DNA from: Ulota crispa
Taxonomy: Eukaryota; Streptophyta; Bryopsida; Orthotrichales; Orthotrichaceae
Assembly (NCBI GenBank): GCA_963920765.1
Contig: OY987247.1
Coordinates: forward strand, 12,682,471 to 12,746,470
Direction: 5' to 3'
DNA length: 64,000 nucleotides
The position numbers and the translations under genes were made by a program. Numbering within the stretch: position 1 is the stretch's first letter; every line of letters starts with the position of its first letter. The notes below the pieces were generated by a model. The model ran no database searches, was not told the DNA's origin, and saw nothing but the letters and a program-made list of their open reading frames with translations. Of the stretch, positions 40,136-52,774 are shown piece after piece.

Positions 40136-40526
40136 ATGGTTGTTATTTTGGGCAAGTTTTGGTTGTCAAACAGCACATGTGGAAGGACAAAAAAGACAAC
40201 ATAAACAAATTTGTGTGTCCTCTTGTGTTTTTTAGGGCATCTTTAGGGTTTTTGACCTAAAAATGGAAGAATCAAATTATCATTTTTCATTTATTATGCA
40301 GTATGACTTTCAATTCACGTTTTGACTTCATGTTGGCAACAATGAGTGTCACTAGCATGTACAAAGTATGTTGTTTTTTATCATTTTGTACAATTTTTAA
40401 AAATCAACTATGTGTTGACTTCATTCAATCAATAGACTGACCATGACATCAATCAAGCACTTCAGCCTTCAGGCAAACAAGACTACGGGCAGGCAAGTGG
40501 ATGGGCGGCCCAATGTGACAACCACA
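40136..40526. mobile_element. MITE family E (ATGGTTGTTACATTGGGC ends)
   Basis: Left ATGGTTGTTATTTTGGGC and right GCCCAATGTGACAACCA are inverted repeats. Related copies are at 57604-57955 and about 61163-63003. Interior shares CATTTTTCATTTATTATG and GTTGACTTCATTCAATCA-like blocks. Confidence 0.6.
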
Positions 40527-40639
40527 ATTACAGAGTTAAACATCTCCATAGCATAGTAGATAAGTTGATGTAGAATTGGCATATATCTTACCATGAAGAG
40601 GATTAAATTTGGGATCTCAAATAGCTCACTAGAATCACA

Positions 40640-41226
40640 AATGCAATATTTGTTAATTTGGGAGAAATCCTCAATTTTAGGACTTTTGAATTTTTCATTC
40701 TTAAGAATTTTGAGATGATTTATAGTGAATTTTTTGATGATTTCTTTGAGAATTTACATCAATGATGAAATATCTTGAAAGAATTATAAAAAAACTCACT
40801 TTAAATCACCAAATTGTTTACACAAAAAACATAGTATTCATTAAATTGGGAAAACACGATTCCCAAGTTGTATTTCACTTGAAACCAAAAAAGTCACCTT
40901 AAACCCATTTGAGAGGTTTAAGGTGATCACCTTCAAGGCTTCAATCTAGTTAATGAACTTTCTGTCTAAAATTTCAAAAGTATTGTTATTTTGTGAAACA
41001 AATAGGTCTTGTTCTTGGCTTCTTAGGTAATAAAGAGCGTATTTCTAAAAGATACATATCTCATTTAATTAGAAAATAGTCAAGTGCACACTTAACATAA
41101 AAGGGCTAGAATTCCCAAAATGTTCACAAGTTCCAATTTAATGAATGTGACGTTAAAACGAAAAATTTCAGCATCCCAAAATTAGTTTTGAGAAATTTTT
41201 TTTCCCAAATTAACCAAATTAGTGTG
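40640..41226. mobile_element. Group A MITE, outer of a nested pair
   Basis: Ends AATGCAATATTTGTTAATTT and AAATTAACCAAATTAGTGT; inserted in the group T element above. Flanks are too diverged to read the duplication. It contains another group A element at 40828. Confidence 0.65.
40828..41154. mobile_element. Group A MITE, inner
   Basis: Ends AACATAGTATTCATTAAATT and AATTTAATGAATGTGACGTT, with AAAA at 40824-40827 and 41155-41158 as 4-bp duplication. Confidence 0.8.
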
Positions 41227-41530
41227 ATGCTGATTTATATTCCAACTATCTCACATGCAATATTGGTGTGAATCTAATCCAAATACAAGTAAAATACCTT
41301 GTATTGTATTGATCACAATGGCACACTCCTCATTCCCGTGGGATGATTCAATTGCCAAAATATTGACACTCTCTAACAACGACTGGTGTAGATGTCCGGC
41401 ATAGATTTCTTAGGTACCTGCGTTTAGAAGGGTAAACTGCAAATGCTACCAAATTTCATCAATACAACAAAAATTCATGTGTGATGTATTATTGTGGCGT
41501 TTAGAGTAGAGGACTTTGATGTTTTATTAA

Positions 41531-42465
41531 CCCTTAAGTGACCGTCACCTATTTGGGGGCACCTCAAATTTTCATTTTATGGTTTGCAAAACACATTCAA
41601 AGATAAAATTTGTGGTTCTAAAATTAAAGCAGATCAGACATATCAAAGCTATAAACTTTGGCAACACAAATATATATAAAAAGTTTTGATTTATCAAAAC
41701 AATTCCACGTGAAGATTGTGAGAAGCTTGATGATCCAAAAAAATTTGTTGTGCAAAAACATGAGACACTCTAACTAATTAGTGTCAATCGTGCAATTGAA
41801 ACTTTTGATAGTGGTGAAATTTGTAAAGGCTATTGCCCCATTCTAGGTTACTGCACTTCTAAAAAAAATACAAAATTTGAGTCAGTTTGTGCATTTCACG
41901 GCATGATTTGTGAAATTAAGCATTGGAAGAATACAAATGTGGTCACACATATATGATTGAATACATCATGCATGGAACATGTTTCCACAAAATCCAATTG
42001 GTCAATGTCATTTACATTGGGTGTCATTTGAGGTACAAGGTCCCACATTTAGCATTGCAAACCTTTGGAGCCTAAGATTTCATGGAACACTCAATGTTGT
42101 AGCTGAAATACGCCACAAGTAGAACTTTTAAATAAACCATGCATCTTTTGCACAACTACTAGAGAGCTAGCACCAGATACTTTGGGTGCAATATGTGGGC
42201 TTTGGGACCATGTAACGATTGCATTGAATTAGTATTTCATTTGTTATACCCGTATGAGATTCTCAGCTTCATATGTAAAACACGCATAGCTACCATGTTT
42301 CTTTATGCCTTGCTTTGAAATTTGTTCCAATAGGAACACAAGTTGATAACTTGATGCTCCATCTCCATTACATTCTGTGTTTTTGCAAATGAAATAGATC
42401 AAAGATGACAAGAGCCACAGAGTACCAAAATCCACCCAAAAGTGGTCAATTGGTCACTTAAAGGG
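41531..42465. mobile_element. Group T element, 935 bp
   Basis: TTAA at 41527-41530 and 42466-42469; ends CCCTTAAGTGACC and GGTCACTTAAAGGG. No long frame, so non-autonomous. Confidence 0.8.
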
Positions 42466-42611
42466 TTAAGGTGATCTTGAGAAAGGGCTTAAGTTATAAA
42501 CAATGATTCAAACTTGACCTTCCTCCAAAGTCCAGATTCTCCACATAACTACCTTTGGCAACAATGGGAACTTGAGAAGGTCTCTTCTACTCTCTCTGTA
42601 GAAACACGCAA

Positions 42612-42870
42612 AACGCCATATTAGGTAAATTGAGAAAAACAAAGGTACCATTTTGTACTCCACATTAATCCAAAATAATCACCTCAAACCAGATTCAAAA
42701 GTATCAAATTTAGTTTGAGCTGGCACTAAAATTTTTTCCCTCACAAATTCCTCCTCTCAAGTGAGGACATGAGTACCCAAAAAAATGTTGGAACTCGATT
42801 TGGGGTGATCACCCCAAACCTTTAGAAATCTCAAAATGAACATTTTGACCCATAATTATTACTTAATATC
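42612..42870. mobile_element. Group A MITE, right end decayed
   Basis: Left end AACGCCATATTAGGTAAATT; the interior matches 38240 and 50768 (CAAATTCCTCCTCTCAAGTG). The right end no longer matches the terminal repeat. Confidence 0.65.
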
Positions 42871-44047
42871 TCGATGCAGACAACACAAGCCAACATTGAA
42901 GTAGGAGAGTCGGTAGCATGAATTGCAAAGTTGAGTTTTTAGGAGTGCCTAGGTATCCTGAGGAGAGATCTTCGTCTCTATTAAATTTTCTATTGATGCC
43001 CTTTAAGTATCTCCCAGAGAGAGAGTGCAAACTTTAAGTCCTCAACTTGATCTCAGAATTCACCTTTTCATGCAGGCTGTCATATTCAAGAGGGCCTGTT
43101 CAAATAACGTAGTGGAGGACTGGTGTATACCGGAGGGTCGGAGGGAGTTTATTAGATTGGTTTTGAATGTCAAAGATTGTTTTGATTTTTACAGAAATTC
43201 TCTGTGAAAAACGTGGCTTATATCCCGTTGAGGTGTTGAACACAAACTTCAACAACTACAGTGAATGCCTTGAAAGTGCAATGGACAAATTATATTCTAT
43301 TGTTGAAGGCCGTTGCCTGTAACTATAGCAAATGCTCACCAAAATTCATTAGAATCCTTTTCATCTTTAACATAATGAGGGGCTTCAGAAGCAAATTCAC
43401 TCATAGGAGTCCCACTGTAGGTACACCACTCTAGTAAACGTAGAATTTTATATCATTGTCCAGACCCAAATTCACCGTCATTGGTGATCAACGGATTATT
43501 GTACGCCATATCTTCAGCTTGAGGAAGATTAGCTTCACATCAAGAGCATTCCCCATAATGTTTGAACATAGTAAAAGGTTTTGGATAGAATGCCATCCTA
43601 CAAATCCCAGCATTATCTGTGTAAATCATCAATATATATGTTATTATCTTAAATCCTATCCATTGCTTAAATGCACTTGTACAGTTGTAAATGTCTAGCC
43701 GAAATTCTGTATTTACGTTGGTCAACCATTGTTATGTATAGGAGGCTTCCTACATATATAGTAGGCCAAACCTTGAGCTAATAGGAGTTCTTGGTAGATG
43801 TGGAAGGGGGCTGAGTCGATTTTGTTTTGGCATCAAAGACAAGATTAGACAACCCATTACCCAAAAAAAGTGAAAAATTTCATTTTATAAGCTTTGTTCC
43901 AATTTAATGAATATTGTGTTCAAGGAGTTTATAATGTAATCTAAGTGACAACAAATGTATCCCCATAATTGAGGGCTCATTTACATAAAAAGGAAAAATA
44001 TAACCTTCAAGGAGTGAGTGCGGAACAAAATGGTCCCACCCTCCTTG
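42871..44047. other. Intergenic DNA
   Basis: No supported gene. A solitary group A right end (AATTTAATGAATATTGTGTT) lies at 43901-43920 with no partner found. Confidence 0.4.
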
Positions 44048-44327
44048 AACACCATATTCATTAAAATGAGAGAATTGAGACCTCTCAAAATAATCATGTT
44101 GTTCTCAACTTAAATCAGCAATTTCCATTAAAGTGAGAGTTTCAAGTTAAATTGAGATAAAACCTTTCAATTTTAGGTCAAATATGAAAGGTTTTATCTT
44201 AATTTAACTCAAGTTGAGTTAAATTGACTTGTTTCAATTTTAGCTAAATTGACATAAAAACTTTCATTGAGTTTTTTGTGAATTGTCTCTCATTTCAATG
44301 GAAAACTCACTTAATGAATATGGAGTT
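44048..44327. mobile_element. Group A MITE, palindromic subfamily, 280 bp
   Basis: Ends AACACCATATTCATTAAAAT and ACTTAATGAATATGGAGTT; flanks CTTG and CTTA. The interior is self-complementary (AAACCTTTCAATTTTAGGTC, ACTCAAGTTGAGT), as in 60733-61031. Confidence 0.8.
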
Positions 44328-44817
44328 CTTATGAGATTTAAATACAAGCATTATTCCCTGTCAGCAATTAAATATTTTGAAGACTATGATTCTATAGAAG
44401 GAAATAATAACCTCACAAGTTTAAAATATTACCCACTTGCCAATTGTCATATGTTGTGCCACATAGCCACATAGGATCAAAGTTAAAATTAGACCATTTA
44501 TTGCAGACATTGAATGAAAGTTTGAAATCTTAACCTCATAGTTCTCATGTTTCTCCACATGGTGTGAGTGTATCCTTAGGAAGTTTGAGTAGATATCTGA
44601 TCAAAGTCAAATGCTTCAAGGACAGAGCCTCTTGTAGTGCTCATAGCTGCTTATTTTTATCTTATTTGAAAACCACTCCATCCATTGCTATTTCACAAGC
44701 TCGTTGAACCATTGTAAAGAATTGTTAGTGGCCAATTGGCCATAAAAAGCATCTTCGTGCAGAAAAGCATCCGACGCCATGCATCTTTTCAACTTTCACA
44801 GCCATGGAGCAGCTGGA

Positions 44818-45075
44818 AACACTATATTTGTTAAATTTGGAAAAAGGGTACATTTTTGGACTTTTGCAGGTTGTACATGATCATGTACAATTGAGCTAGC
44901 AGCGTTTTTTTTGGTACACGTGCCCTCACCTGAGAGGAGAAATTTGCAAGGAAAAAAATCTTAGTGACTCAGACTGAATCTGATACCTTCAAATTTGGTT
45001 CAAGGTGACTATTGTAGATCAAGGTGAAGTACAAAGTGGGACCACTTTTTTTCCCAATTTAACGAATATAGTGTT
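44818..45075. mobile_element. Group A MITE, 258 bp
   Basis: Ends AACACTATATTTGTTAAATT and AATTTAACGAATATAGTGTT. Interior GGTACACGTGCCCTCACCTG is shared with 49106. No clear duplication remains. Confidence 0.75.
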
Positions 45076-47251
45076 TAGGGCTTCCACGGTTCCACCCACT
45101 CTCCAAAAAAGAATCTTCAGGCATGAGAGATGAGTCCGTTTGGAGCTTGTATCGCATGTCGGACGAAACGGCTATTGCTGAGCAGTCTGTAATGAGAAGT
45201 TGTATTCCTTATCTAGAAATGCTCCGAGAGCATCGATGCTCTCGGGTCAAGGGATTTGCATATGAATTCCGTGTGTCTTAACAGGGGAAATGTGAGACCT
45301 GGAAAAATCGCAGAAGAAATAGATGGAAATGTTTAACAACTCACAGGGAAAATGTGAAGAATTCTTGAAATGAGACAAGAAAATTTACAAAAGTTTGCTG
45401 TATCCCACTGGTACAGTCAAAGCTGCTCCCCGAGCTTACGGAATGGCATTGAGAAGCAGAAAGAGTCTCACAGCAGTGCAACATTTGTCACTGCAAAACC
45501 CAAGGATTAGGTCTATAAATATTTGGTCTTATTGCCGTTCCTTTGAGTGTACTAGCCTATTGATTTGGGTAAATCTCCGTACTTTGATAATTAAAGCCCA
45601 GCAACTATACCATAGACATATGGTGCTTTGCTAGTCACTAGAACTTGCTCACCCTTGCAGCAATTGCAAGAAACCAAAACTTTGGGCAACTACAAGCCCA
45701 GCATGCAGAAGATTCTATTTGATGCCTTCAAAACCGTGTTCTAGTGCAAAATTAATGCTCCAACTGGACCCAACGTCCTTGCACGATTTTCTGAATGCAG
45801 AGTGTTAGAACTGACGACAATCATGGGCCGGAGACACGTTATTCCGAAAGCAGACTGTCGGTATTGCCGACATGGGCCAGAGACGGGGCCGAAGGTACAT
45901 GCCCGCGGGGTAGTCTGTCACTCAATAATACGTCGGTTATTATGAGCTCGAGACACGTTTCTCATGGGGCTATGGGGAGCCATGGGGAGGGACCTCAAAA
46001 GCATAACACAATTTATCTTGGCCATGAGGGCGTTACTCGCGTCAGGAGACTCTAAGCAGCTCAGTCCCTGGTGCTTGTCATGATCAAAATGGGTCAGGAC
46101 GCCTGAATGCTCAGGTTTAATTTTTAGAAAATGTGCAACTATCCCTACAATACAATACTTAGCTTGTACAATCAAGACTTTAGGTATTCACATAACCCAT
46201 CATCTCATCACTCAAATCAGTGCGCATACGTGCTGCAAAGCAACATTGAATTGAAAGCCTTGAGGAGCTGGAGATGATAACTAAGCTTACTACACCTCAC
46301 TGAGTACTATGTAATTTCGCCTTACTGGTTTCCAGTTCTTTTCATAGATGTCCTCAAGAAACTTTATGCATTCCACAAAGTGGCAAGGACGCCTTACAAA
46401 CCTTTTGCATTCCGCAACTGACTGCTTACAGGCTAGGGTCACTTTTATTAATAGTCAGTTACTCCTACGTCACGTACGATTGTAATAAGTCTCAATACTG
46501 GCTTGTCCTGACATTGTAATAACAAAGTATCCTGTGAATGCACATATCTCATGCAATTATACCATATATTCCTGAAAGGATAAGCTGACTGGATGGCATT
46601 GACTATGCGTAGAAAGCATTTTTGATTATCACTAAGGTCTGCCAGTTTGGAAGTCTTGCTCCGTTGTCATGCTAAGGACATTCATGCAAGCTCTTAATAT
46701 TTAAAGAAGCACAAACAACTGCAGCTGAGGCCGACGGCTCACCACAGACTTGGGGAGCTTTGAATTAGCTGCAAGATGGTGGCGTACTTGGGGAAATCTG
46801 GCGTCCCACCCTAGCTCCATGAATTTTGGCAATCAAATCGGTCGGACAACGAAACTTGATAACTACGGGGCCGTGGAGATAGGCATTGTGGATATCGCGC
46901 ATGCATGTGGGCAGGGATATTTCAACAGACTGGTGAGCTTGCTGGCTTGGCATGATGGTGTGTGATCCCCAAGCATCTGTAAAATGTGATTGCTCAGCCC
47001 CTCAAATAGTTCACATTTACCGCCAATAAAAACCCCTCTTTCTAACTCATAGTGGTACGTAATCCCCAGAGTCCCAGACATCTTCACTCATTAATAGCTC
47101 AACCCCTCAAATAACTCACACTGGCGACCATCAACCCCTTGTCATTCATTCCGACCGCCAGAAATCCCCCGTTCTAGCTCTCTCCTCTGCAACATCACTT
47201 GGCGAGTACCTGCTCCCGGGCCTCCTCATCCGAGTTACTGCGCACACACAC
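45076..47251. other. Intergenic DNA before the secreted-protein gene
   Basis: No gene is supported. A local direct repeat is seen at 46993-47050 and 47096-47175 (CTCARCCCCTCAAATARYTC in both), within 300 bp of the next start codon. It may be part of that promoter. The frame at 46750-46965 has no recognisable features. Confidence 0.4.
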
Positions 47252-49755
47252 ATGGCCATGTCCAAGTCCATGTCCACTCAGGCCAAGGGCCTGCTGCTCT
47301 TTCTCGCGGTCGTCTCTTCCGCTTCCGGAGCGAGAGGGGGCACCACATGGATCAGCAACGGAGCCTCACGAGGAATCGTGGCAACCACATCCTACACTCA
47401 AGGGACATCGCGATTTATCAATCGCGTCATCGCACCTGGAACTTCCCGTAAGTCTCGTTAGTACTGTCATTAACTGAGGGAATTGATATGTGTACCACAC
47501 CCTTTCGATTACTGTACCACACCCTTATAGTAAATTTTAGATTTCTACCATCATAAAGCTGAATTTGAGGATTTGGAATTCAAATTTGGACATAAAGAAC
47601 ATGATTTAGTTTAGAACCATAAAAAAAGTTGCAATTCAACAACACACAATGAAAAAGTTTAACTAGGGAGAAAAGTGTTACTTTTACTTTTGTTTGTAAA
47701 AAAAAAATTAGTTTTTTCATAGGATGTTGTTGAATTGCAACTTTTTTTGTGGTTCTAGACTAAATCATGGTCTCTAAGTCCAAATCTAAATTCCAAATTC
47801 TCAAATTCAGCTTTACGATGGTAGAAATCTAAAATTTACTCTGGGTGTGATACAATAATTGAAAGGGTGTGGTACACATATCAATTCCCATCAACTTATT
47901 GCAAGTACTCATTAACTTATTGCAAGTACTTGCTAGTACGGTAGGAGGCTCAAAACCTGCCATCTAAGGGCTCATCCCCTTTTTCATGGGTTCCCGTGGA
48001 TGGGAGGACTTTTAGTTCATTTTTCAAACAAAGAGAAATAGATGCGGAATGTAACACAAGTTGTTTCATATTTTTTGAAACTTTTTTGAATTACTTATGA
48101 ATTCTCAAAGGGCATGTGTCATATGTCCCTATTTATGCCCCTAGACCTTCCAAAAACTGTTCACTTGACAAGTTGTGAAGAAATTTGAGAAATCAAAAAG
48201 AATGATTGGTTCTTACAACTTTTCTTCCATGCATTCAATGACTGTAAGTGGGCAATTTAAGAATGTCCACCTCATGTCCATTTGGTAGCAGTCTATATAG
48301 GCAGTTCAAAATGCCTGTACTGTTTTTGAGCCTCCTACCTCAAGTGCTTGATTTTCTCAAAGTCCACTATGAAATTCAATACTCCGTAACAGACAAGGTC
48401 AGCTTCATTCGCTTCACTGAGGGATTTTTCACAAAGTTTGCGACGTCTGTGACGCACTGACACTCGTCCGGGACTAGAGTACGTGGTATGAGACCCCTGG
48501 GTGGCAACTCACAATACTAAGGCAGGGGCTTTCTTAGTCCTTCTAATGTACAAGAAGGGAACAAACTATTTTATTAAGTAGGTTATAGGAACATAGTAAG
48601 AAAGAAGACTTTGAGAGGATTCTAATGGTATCATTTTTATATTAATTATAAAAGTTTTAGGTTCTCAAAAGTCATTTTAAGAACCTATAATACAAAGAAT
48701 TTCTCAAACAAGTAGCACCACACAAACCCTAGCTCATTTTTGAAATTATTAAAAATTGTTATTTCTTAAATACTCTTCTAAAAAAAATTCTAAGAATCCT
48801 AATGTTAAAACTTCATTATTACCTATAAAAGATTTATTATAAGCTCTTTTGAGGTTATAATAATTTCTTAAATTTGAAATACACAGCTCATTTTACCCTT
48901 TCTCAAAACGGTCCCCCTTGCGCATTATATAGGAGTTGCCACCTTGGGTATGAGACAGTTGTCTAAAAACCATAGGTCAACATACTATAGGCCTTCAATT
49001 TACTAGTACCAAGGTTTCTACTTGGCAACTAAAAACACATCTTAGGAGTCTTAAATTCCAACAATTCAATGTTATAGTTCAATCGCCCAAATGAGATGCG
49101 TAGGTAACACCATATTTGTTAATTTGGGAAAAACTGTACATTTTGGGACTTTCAAGAAATTTGAGGTGATCACTCTAACCAAGCTCAACGTTTTTTTTTT
49201 TTGTACACGTGCCCTCACTTGAAAGGAGGGATTTGTGAGGAAAATAATCTTAGTGACTATATCTGAATCTGATACCTTCAAAACTTGTTTCAAATAACTT
49301 TTTGAGTTTAAGGTGGAGTACAGAGTGGGACACCTGTTTTTCCCAAATTAACGAACATGGTGTTAAAAGTAAAGTGAGGACCGTGCACGAGGTTGGTTGC
49401 CTGCTGCGAGTTTATCAGCTAGTACCGTAAGTTCGAACTGGTCACACATTCGTCACAATGATCGAACACCACATATGTGTGAAATGTTAACATGTGGAAT
49501 TATAATAAAATGTGGCATGTCACGTGTTCAGAGAAAGACGACTACTTCGGTAACCAGATCTTCGGGTACAACGTTCACGTGGAGCTGTGGGTGGAAGGAG
49601 CGGGAAAGCACTACCAAGTCAACATCGCCACCGATCGAAGCCTGGTGGGGTTGGACCATGGAGCGGGCTCCACCAGCATCGACATCTACCTGGCCAAGTT
49701 TGGAACGTTATTCCAGAAAGAAGGCAATGTGTTAGTCACCATCTTCCTCGAGTAA
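47252..49755 (+). CDS. Small probable secreted protein, two exons
   Basis: Exon 1 is 47252-47447, exon 2 is 49532-49755. The donor is GTAAGT, the acceptor CACGTGTTCAG, and the phases agree (139 aa). Residues 1-26 look like a signal peptide (hydrophobic LLLFLAVVSSASG, cleavage likely near Ala-Arg-Gly). The mature part has no cysteine and no membrane segment. It reads like beta-strand-rich protein, with FGYNVHVELWVEGAGKHYQV and the C-terminal VLVTIFLE. I do not recognise the family. GC-rich coding DNA in an AT-rich region supports a real gene. The intron of 2,084 bp is mostly four MITEs. The acceptor has a poor pyrimidine tract, so the splice is the least sure part. Confidence 0.6.
47478..47889. 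mobile_element. Foldback MITE, MULE-like, in the intron
   Basis: A 412-bp inverted repeat with arms of about 175 bp. Left GGGAATTGATATGTGTACCA and right TGGTACACATATCAATTCCC are perfect complements. Flanks ATTAACTGA and ATCAACTTA agree at 7 of 9 positions, suggesting a 9-bp duplication. Confidence 0.85.
47940..48339. mobile_element. MITE family C (GGTAGGAGGCTC ends), in the intron
   Basis: Left GGTAGGAGGCTCAAAA and right TTTTTGAGCCTCCTACC are inverted repeats. Related elements are at 57263-57588 and 59460-60062. No duplication could be read. Confidence 0.7.
48495..48947. mobile_element. MULE-like MITE, 453 bp, in the intron
   Basis: Perfect 9-bp duplication GTATGAGAC at 48486-48494 and 48948-48956. 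Ends CCCTGGGTGGCAACTC and GAGTTGCCACCTTGG. Confidence 0.85.
49106..49364. mobile_element. Group A MITE, 259 bp, in the intron
   Basis: Ends AACACCATATTTGTTAATTT and AAATTAACGAACATGGTGTT, about 170 bp before exon 2. The 4-bp flanks do not match, so the duplication has decayed. Confidence 0.8.
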
Positions 49756-50763
49756 GTTAGCAAGCACTAAGGGGCAATGGCACGATCAGCGTACCCAAAA
49801 AAAACTTCTTAAGTTCGATTTGGCCATATCCATGATACTTTTGTTATTTATTATGTCTTACTAGATAGTGCTTTGCTATTTATTTTTTGACAAGAAGTTA
49901 CTTATATTTGTAGATTAGAAAAAAAATAAACATTTTTTCAAATGATGAATGTTATCATGTCTAAATGAGCGATTATGTGAGAAGTTCTGGAACTGTCTCA
50001 TTTCATAAAAATGAAGTAAAGGACTCATCTAGATAACAAATTTGGTTAGTAGGAATTAAGTTAATGCATTTATAGTTGTGCAAGCTTCTATGGTCCATGA
50101 ATTTGAAGTGTATTAGCCCATATATTATTAAAACTAGTTGTTATGAATTCTTTTAGGGATACTTTCATGCAAGTTTTTCCACGTCCAATAAAGAACATTA
50201 AAAATTTGTAATTTTTTTTAAAGTGACAAAAGCATGCACATATACTTGTTTCTAGGTGCACATATGGTCAAAATTATTAAAATGTTAATAATTCATTTTA
50301 GGGAGCCATTACAAATTACAAGTCAAAAAAGTCCAAATCAAGACATTTGGGTTCTAATCACTTTTATGGTGTGAAAAATGATCAAGAAAGTCCTTTTGAT
50401 GGAAGGAACACTTTCTAAATGAATGTCTTAATGCAAGGAAAGCTTAAGAAAAATGTTTCATCACTTGCAAGTTCAAACTTTTACCTAAACAAAAACAATC
50501 TGAACTCCTCATGAAAAGAGTCCTTTTTGGAGGTCCGGTAGGCCCATTCAGGGGTACCTTGATCATGCCATCCCCTTAGGTAGAAGCACCCAAATGTGAC
50601 ACTCACCTCAGATGTGGTAATTGGGAGGGTCTTTTGGGAATATAATGGGTTGTGCTTATTGGGAAATGGGTACAGATGCCAACAAAATTGTTTTTGGATT
50701 TTTCTAAGATTGTATGAATAAGTTACCAATTGTTGAAGGGAACTCCTTAGATTGACCTATTGT
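49756..50763 (+). other. 3' flank of the secreted-protein gene and AT-rich DNA
   Basis: No further frame is supported. No repeat ends were found. Confidence 0.35.
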
Positions 50764-50767
50764 GGAT

Positions 50768-51033
50768 AATGCCATATTTGTTAATTTGGGCCACTGGGGT
50801 GTCCCACTTGGTACGTCACCTTAAACCCAAAATTTTACTTAAACCAGATTCGAAAGTATCAGATTTAGTTTGAGCCACTAAGATTTTTTCCCTCGCAAAT
50901 TCCTCCTCTCAGGTGAGGACACATGTAAATAAAAAAATGCTGAGCTTGGTGTAGGTGATCACCTAAAACCTTCACCTCAAAATTTGAAAGTCCCAAAAGG
51001 TACCCTTTGGCCCAAATTAACAAATATGACGTT
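50768..51033. mobile_element. Group A MITE, 266 bp, reverse orientation
   Basis: Ends AATGCCATATTTGTTAATTT and AAATTAACAAATATGACGTT; flanks GGAT and GGAC (3 of 4). Interior as in 38240. Confidence 0.8.
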
Positions 51034-52540
51034 GGACACTAGACCCTTGAAAAAGTGACAACAAACAGACTATATCATGACAACAAAAAGACCATGTCAC
51101 ATCCAATCATAAACTACCACTTACACAAATTTTGTTCTCTTATGTCAGCTTGTGTGTCTGATTTGCATGCATGTGTGTCTTGTTTGGGTGCTGGAATGCT
51201 TAACTTTAGGTTTATTTATAGATGTTGCTAATTAAAACAGCTAGTGTCACATTTGGGTGTTTCTTCCTTATCTGGTTGCAATAGTCGTTGGTTTGGCATT
51301 GTGCCCTGTATTCGCCTACTATCTTAGCTATGTGGCCTCGTGTCCGGATATGGACAACACAGAGTTCCGTCGCACTGGTACGCCATGAGTGCAAACGTTT
51401 TGGCTGCTGCTCAGCCTGTATCATTGTCCAATTAGACGTGTGTGAGTGAAGTTTTTAACGCTTGCCGACTATTCATGTTCTTATGGCTATCTATGTCCCT
51501 AAACATCTCAAAGTTCTCTAGTCCATAATTTGCATATATCTTAGAATCCAAGTACACCTCCCAATATTGCACATGTCGTTCAAAGTTACGTGAGTCCGTA
51601 TACTCAATTCTTCACAGGTTTTGAAGTGTGTTAAAAGCCTTTGCAAAGAATTGCAGATTTTGGAATATTACTCCACTGTGGACAGTTCGTAAGTAGTTAA
51701 ATACAGCAATCAAGTGACATCTCTTATAATTGTGGTTTTTTATCATGTTCATATTATGTAGTAAGATAAATTGTGATTAGCTGAGCACAACATAAAGCCT
51801 AAGGTCACAAGTACCTCACATAGTCTAAGGCAAGATCTTATGGTTGGATTTTCAAAAAATCTTTTTATCTTACTTTTTTATTCATTTCTTTCAAAGTTAC
51901 AATTTTCAATGACTTTCACAAAAAAAAAGCTTGAACCTTTAGGGGTTAATAATCTAATGAAAAAGTTAGTATTCTGGTTACATTTCAATTCAAGGATTGT
52001 GTACAAAGTGTCCAAAAATCTACTTATTTCAAGTGCAGTCTTGCTATTCTTTGCCATTGATCTATTAATAAAAAGAGAAAGTTGTAGGTTCTCCAGTATA
52101 TTAGATAATTATCAATTAGTTTTATAAAACACAATGATGTTTGATGAATTTTATAAAATTTCCATTAAATCTAAAATTCTAGAGTTCCTTGAGAATGACG
52201 GGTATATGAACAATTAGTTATAACTTTCTCTAGCACAGAAAGATAAGATATCCCTACCAACCTTTAGCTTGTTGCATAAAGTATTCACGGCATGCTTAAA
52301 TCAATTTGATTCTAATGATATCATGTAAAAACTCATGTAGAAGAATTAAGGTGATGAGGTGAGGATAGTAGAAAAATCGCATGCCTACCAAGAATAGAGG
52401 CAAAATTATAGGAACCAAAAATACACCTATTAAGGGCAAAATTACTAATTAATGTGCAAGAAAAATGGATTTATTTATTAAATTAACACTGTTGTATTCA
52501 AGAATACTAAGTTCTTTGGAGCTTTACATCTGACAGTTGC
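51034..52540. other. Intergenic DNA, one orphan group T end
   Basis: No gene is supported. CCTTTAGGGG followed by TTAA (51946-51949) looks like a group T right end without a partner. Confidence 0.4.
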
Positions 52541-52544
52541 TTAA

Positions 52545-52770
52545 CCTTTGAATGTCTAAGTGTGCCATTACTACCAGTACAATACGAGGTAATTTTTTTG
52601 TATTTGGAATAAATTCACATCTTTATTACATTTGAGATAAACAAAGTAGTTGGAGAGTATATCAAAGCCATTGTAGTGAGCTACTAGAGATCCCAAATTA
52701 AAACTTATTATTGGTAGAAAATACCAATTATATAGTAGTATATATACTATGTCCTATGGTCATTTAAGGG
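52545..52770 (+). mobile_element. Group T MITE, 226 bp, intact reference
   Basis: TTAA at 52541-52544 and 52771-52774. Same orientation as 6521. Its uninterrupted right end (ATGGTCATTTAAGGG then TTAA) is the empty-site match for the nest at 6739-7867. Confidence 0.8.
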
Positions 52771-52774
52771 TTAA

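Larger units (their letters stand above)
40540..41346 (-). mobile_element. Group T element split by group A elements
   Basis: Left part 40540-40639 (TTAA at 40536-40539; GCATAGTAGATAAGTTG, GGGATCTCAAATAGCTCACT) and right part from about 41227 (AATCCAAATACAAGTAAAAT) match the two halves of 7879-8104. The right end is decayed near 41346. The middle is a nested pair of group A elements. Confidence 0.65.

Noticed and set aside
46750-46965. 71-aa frame upstream of the secreted-protein gene
   Set aside because: No recognisable domain, start or splice support; could be promoter-region DNA.
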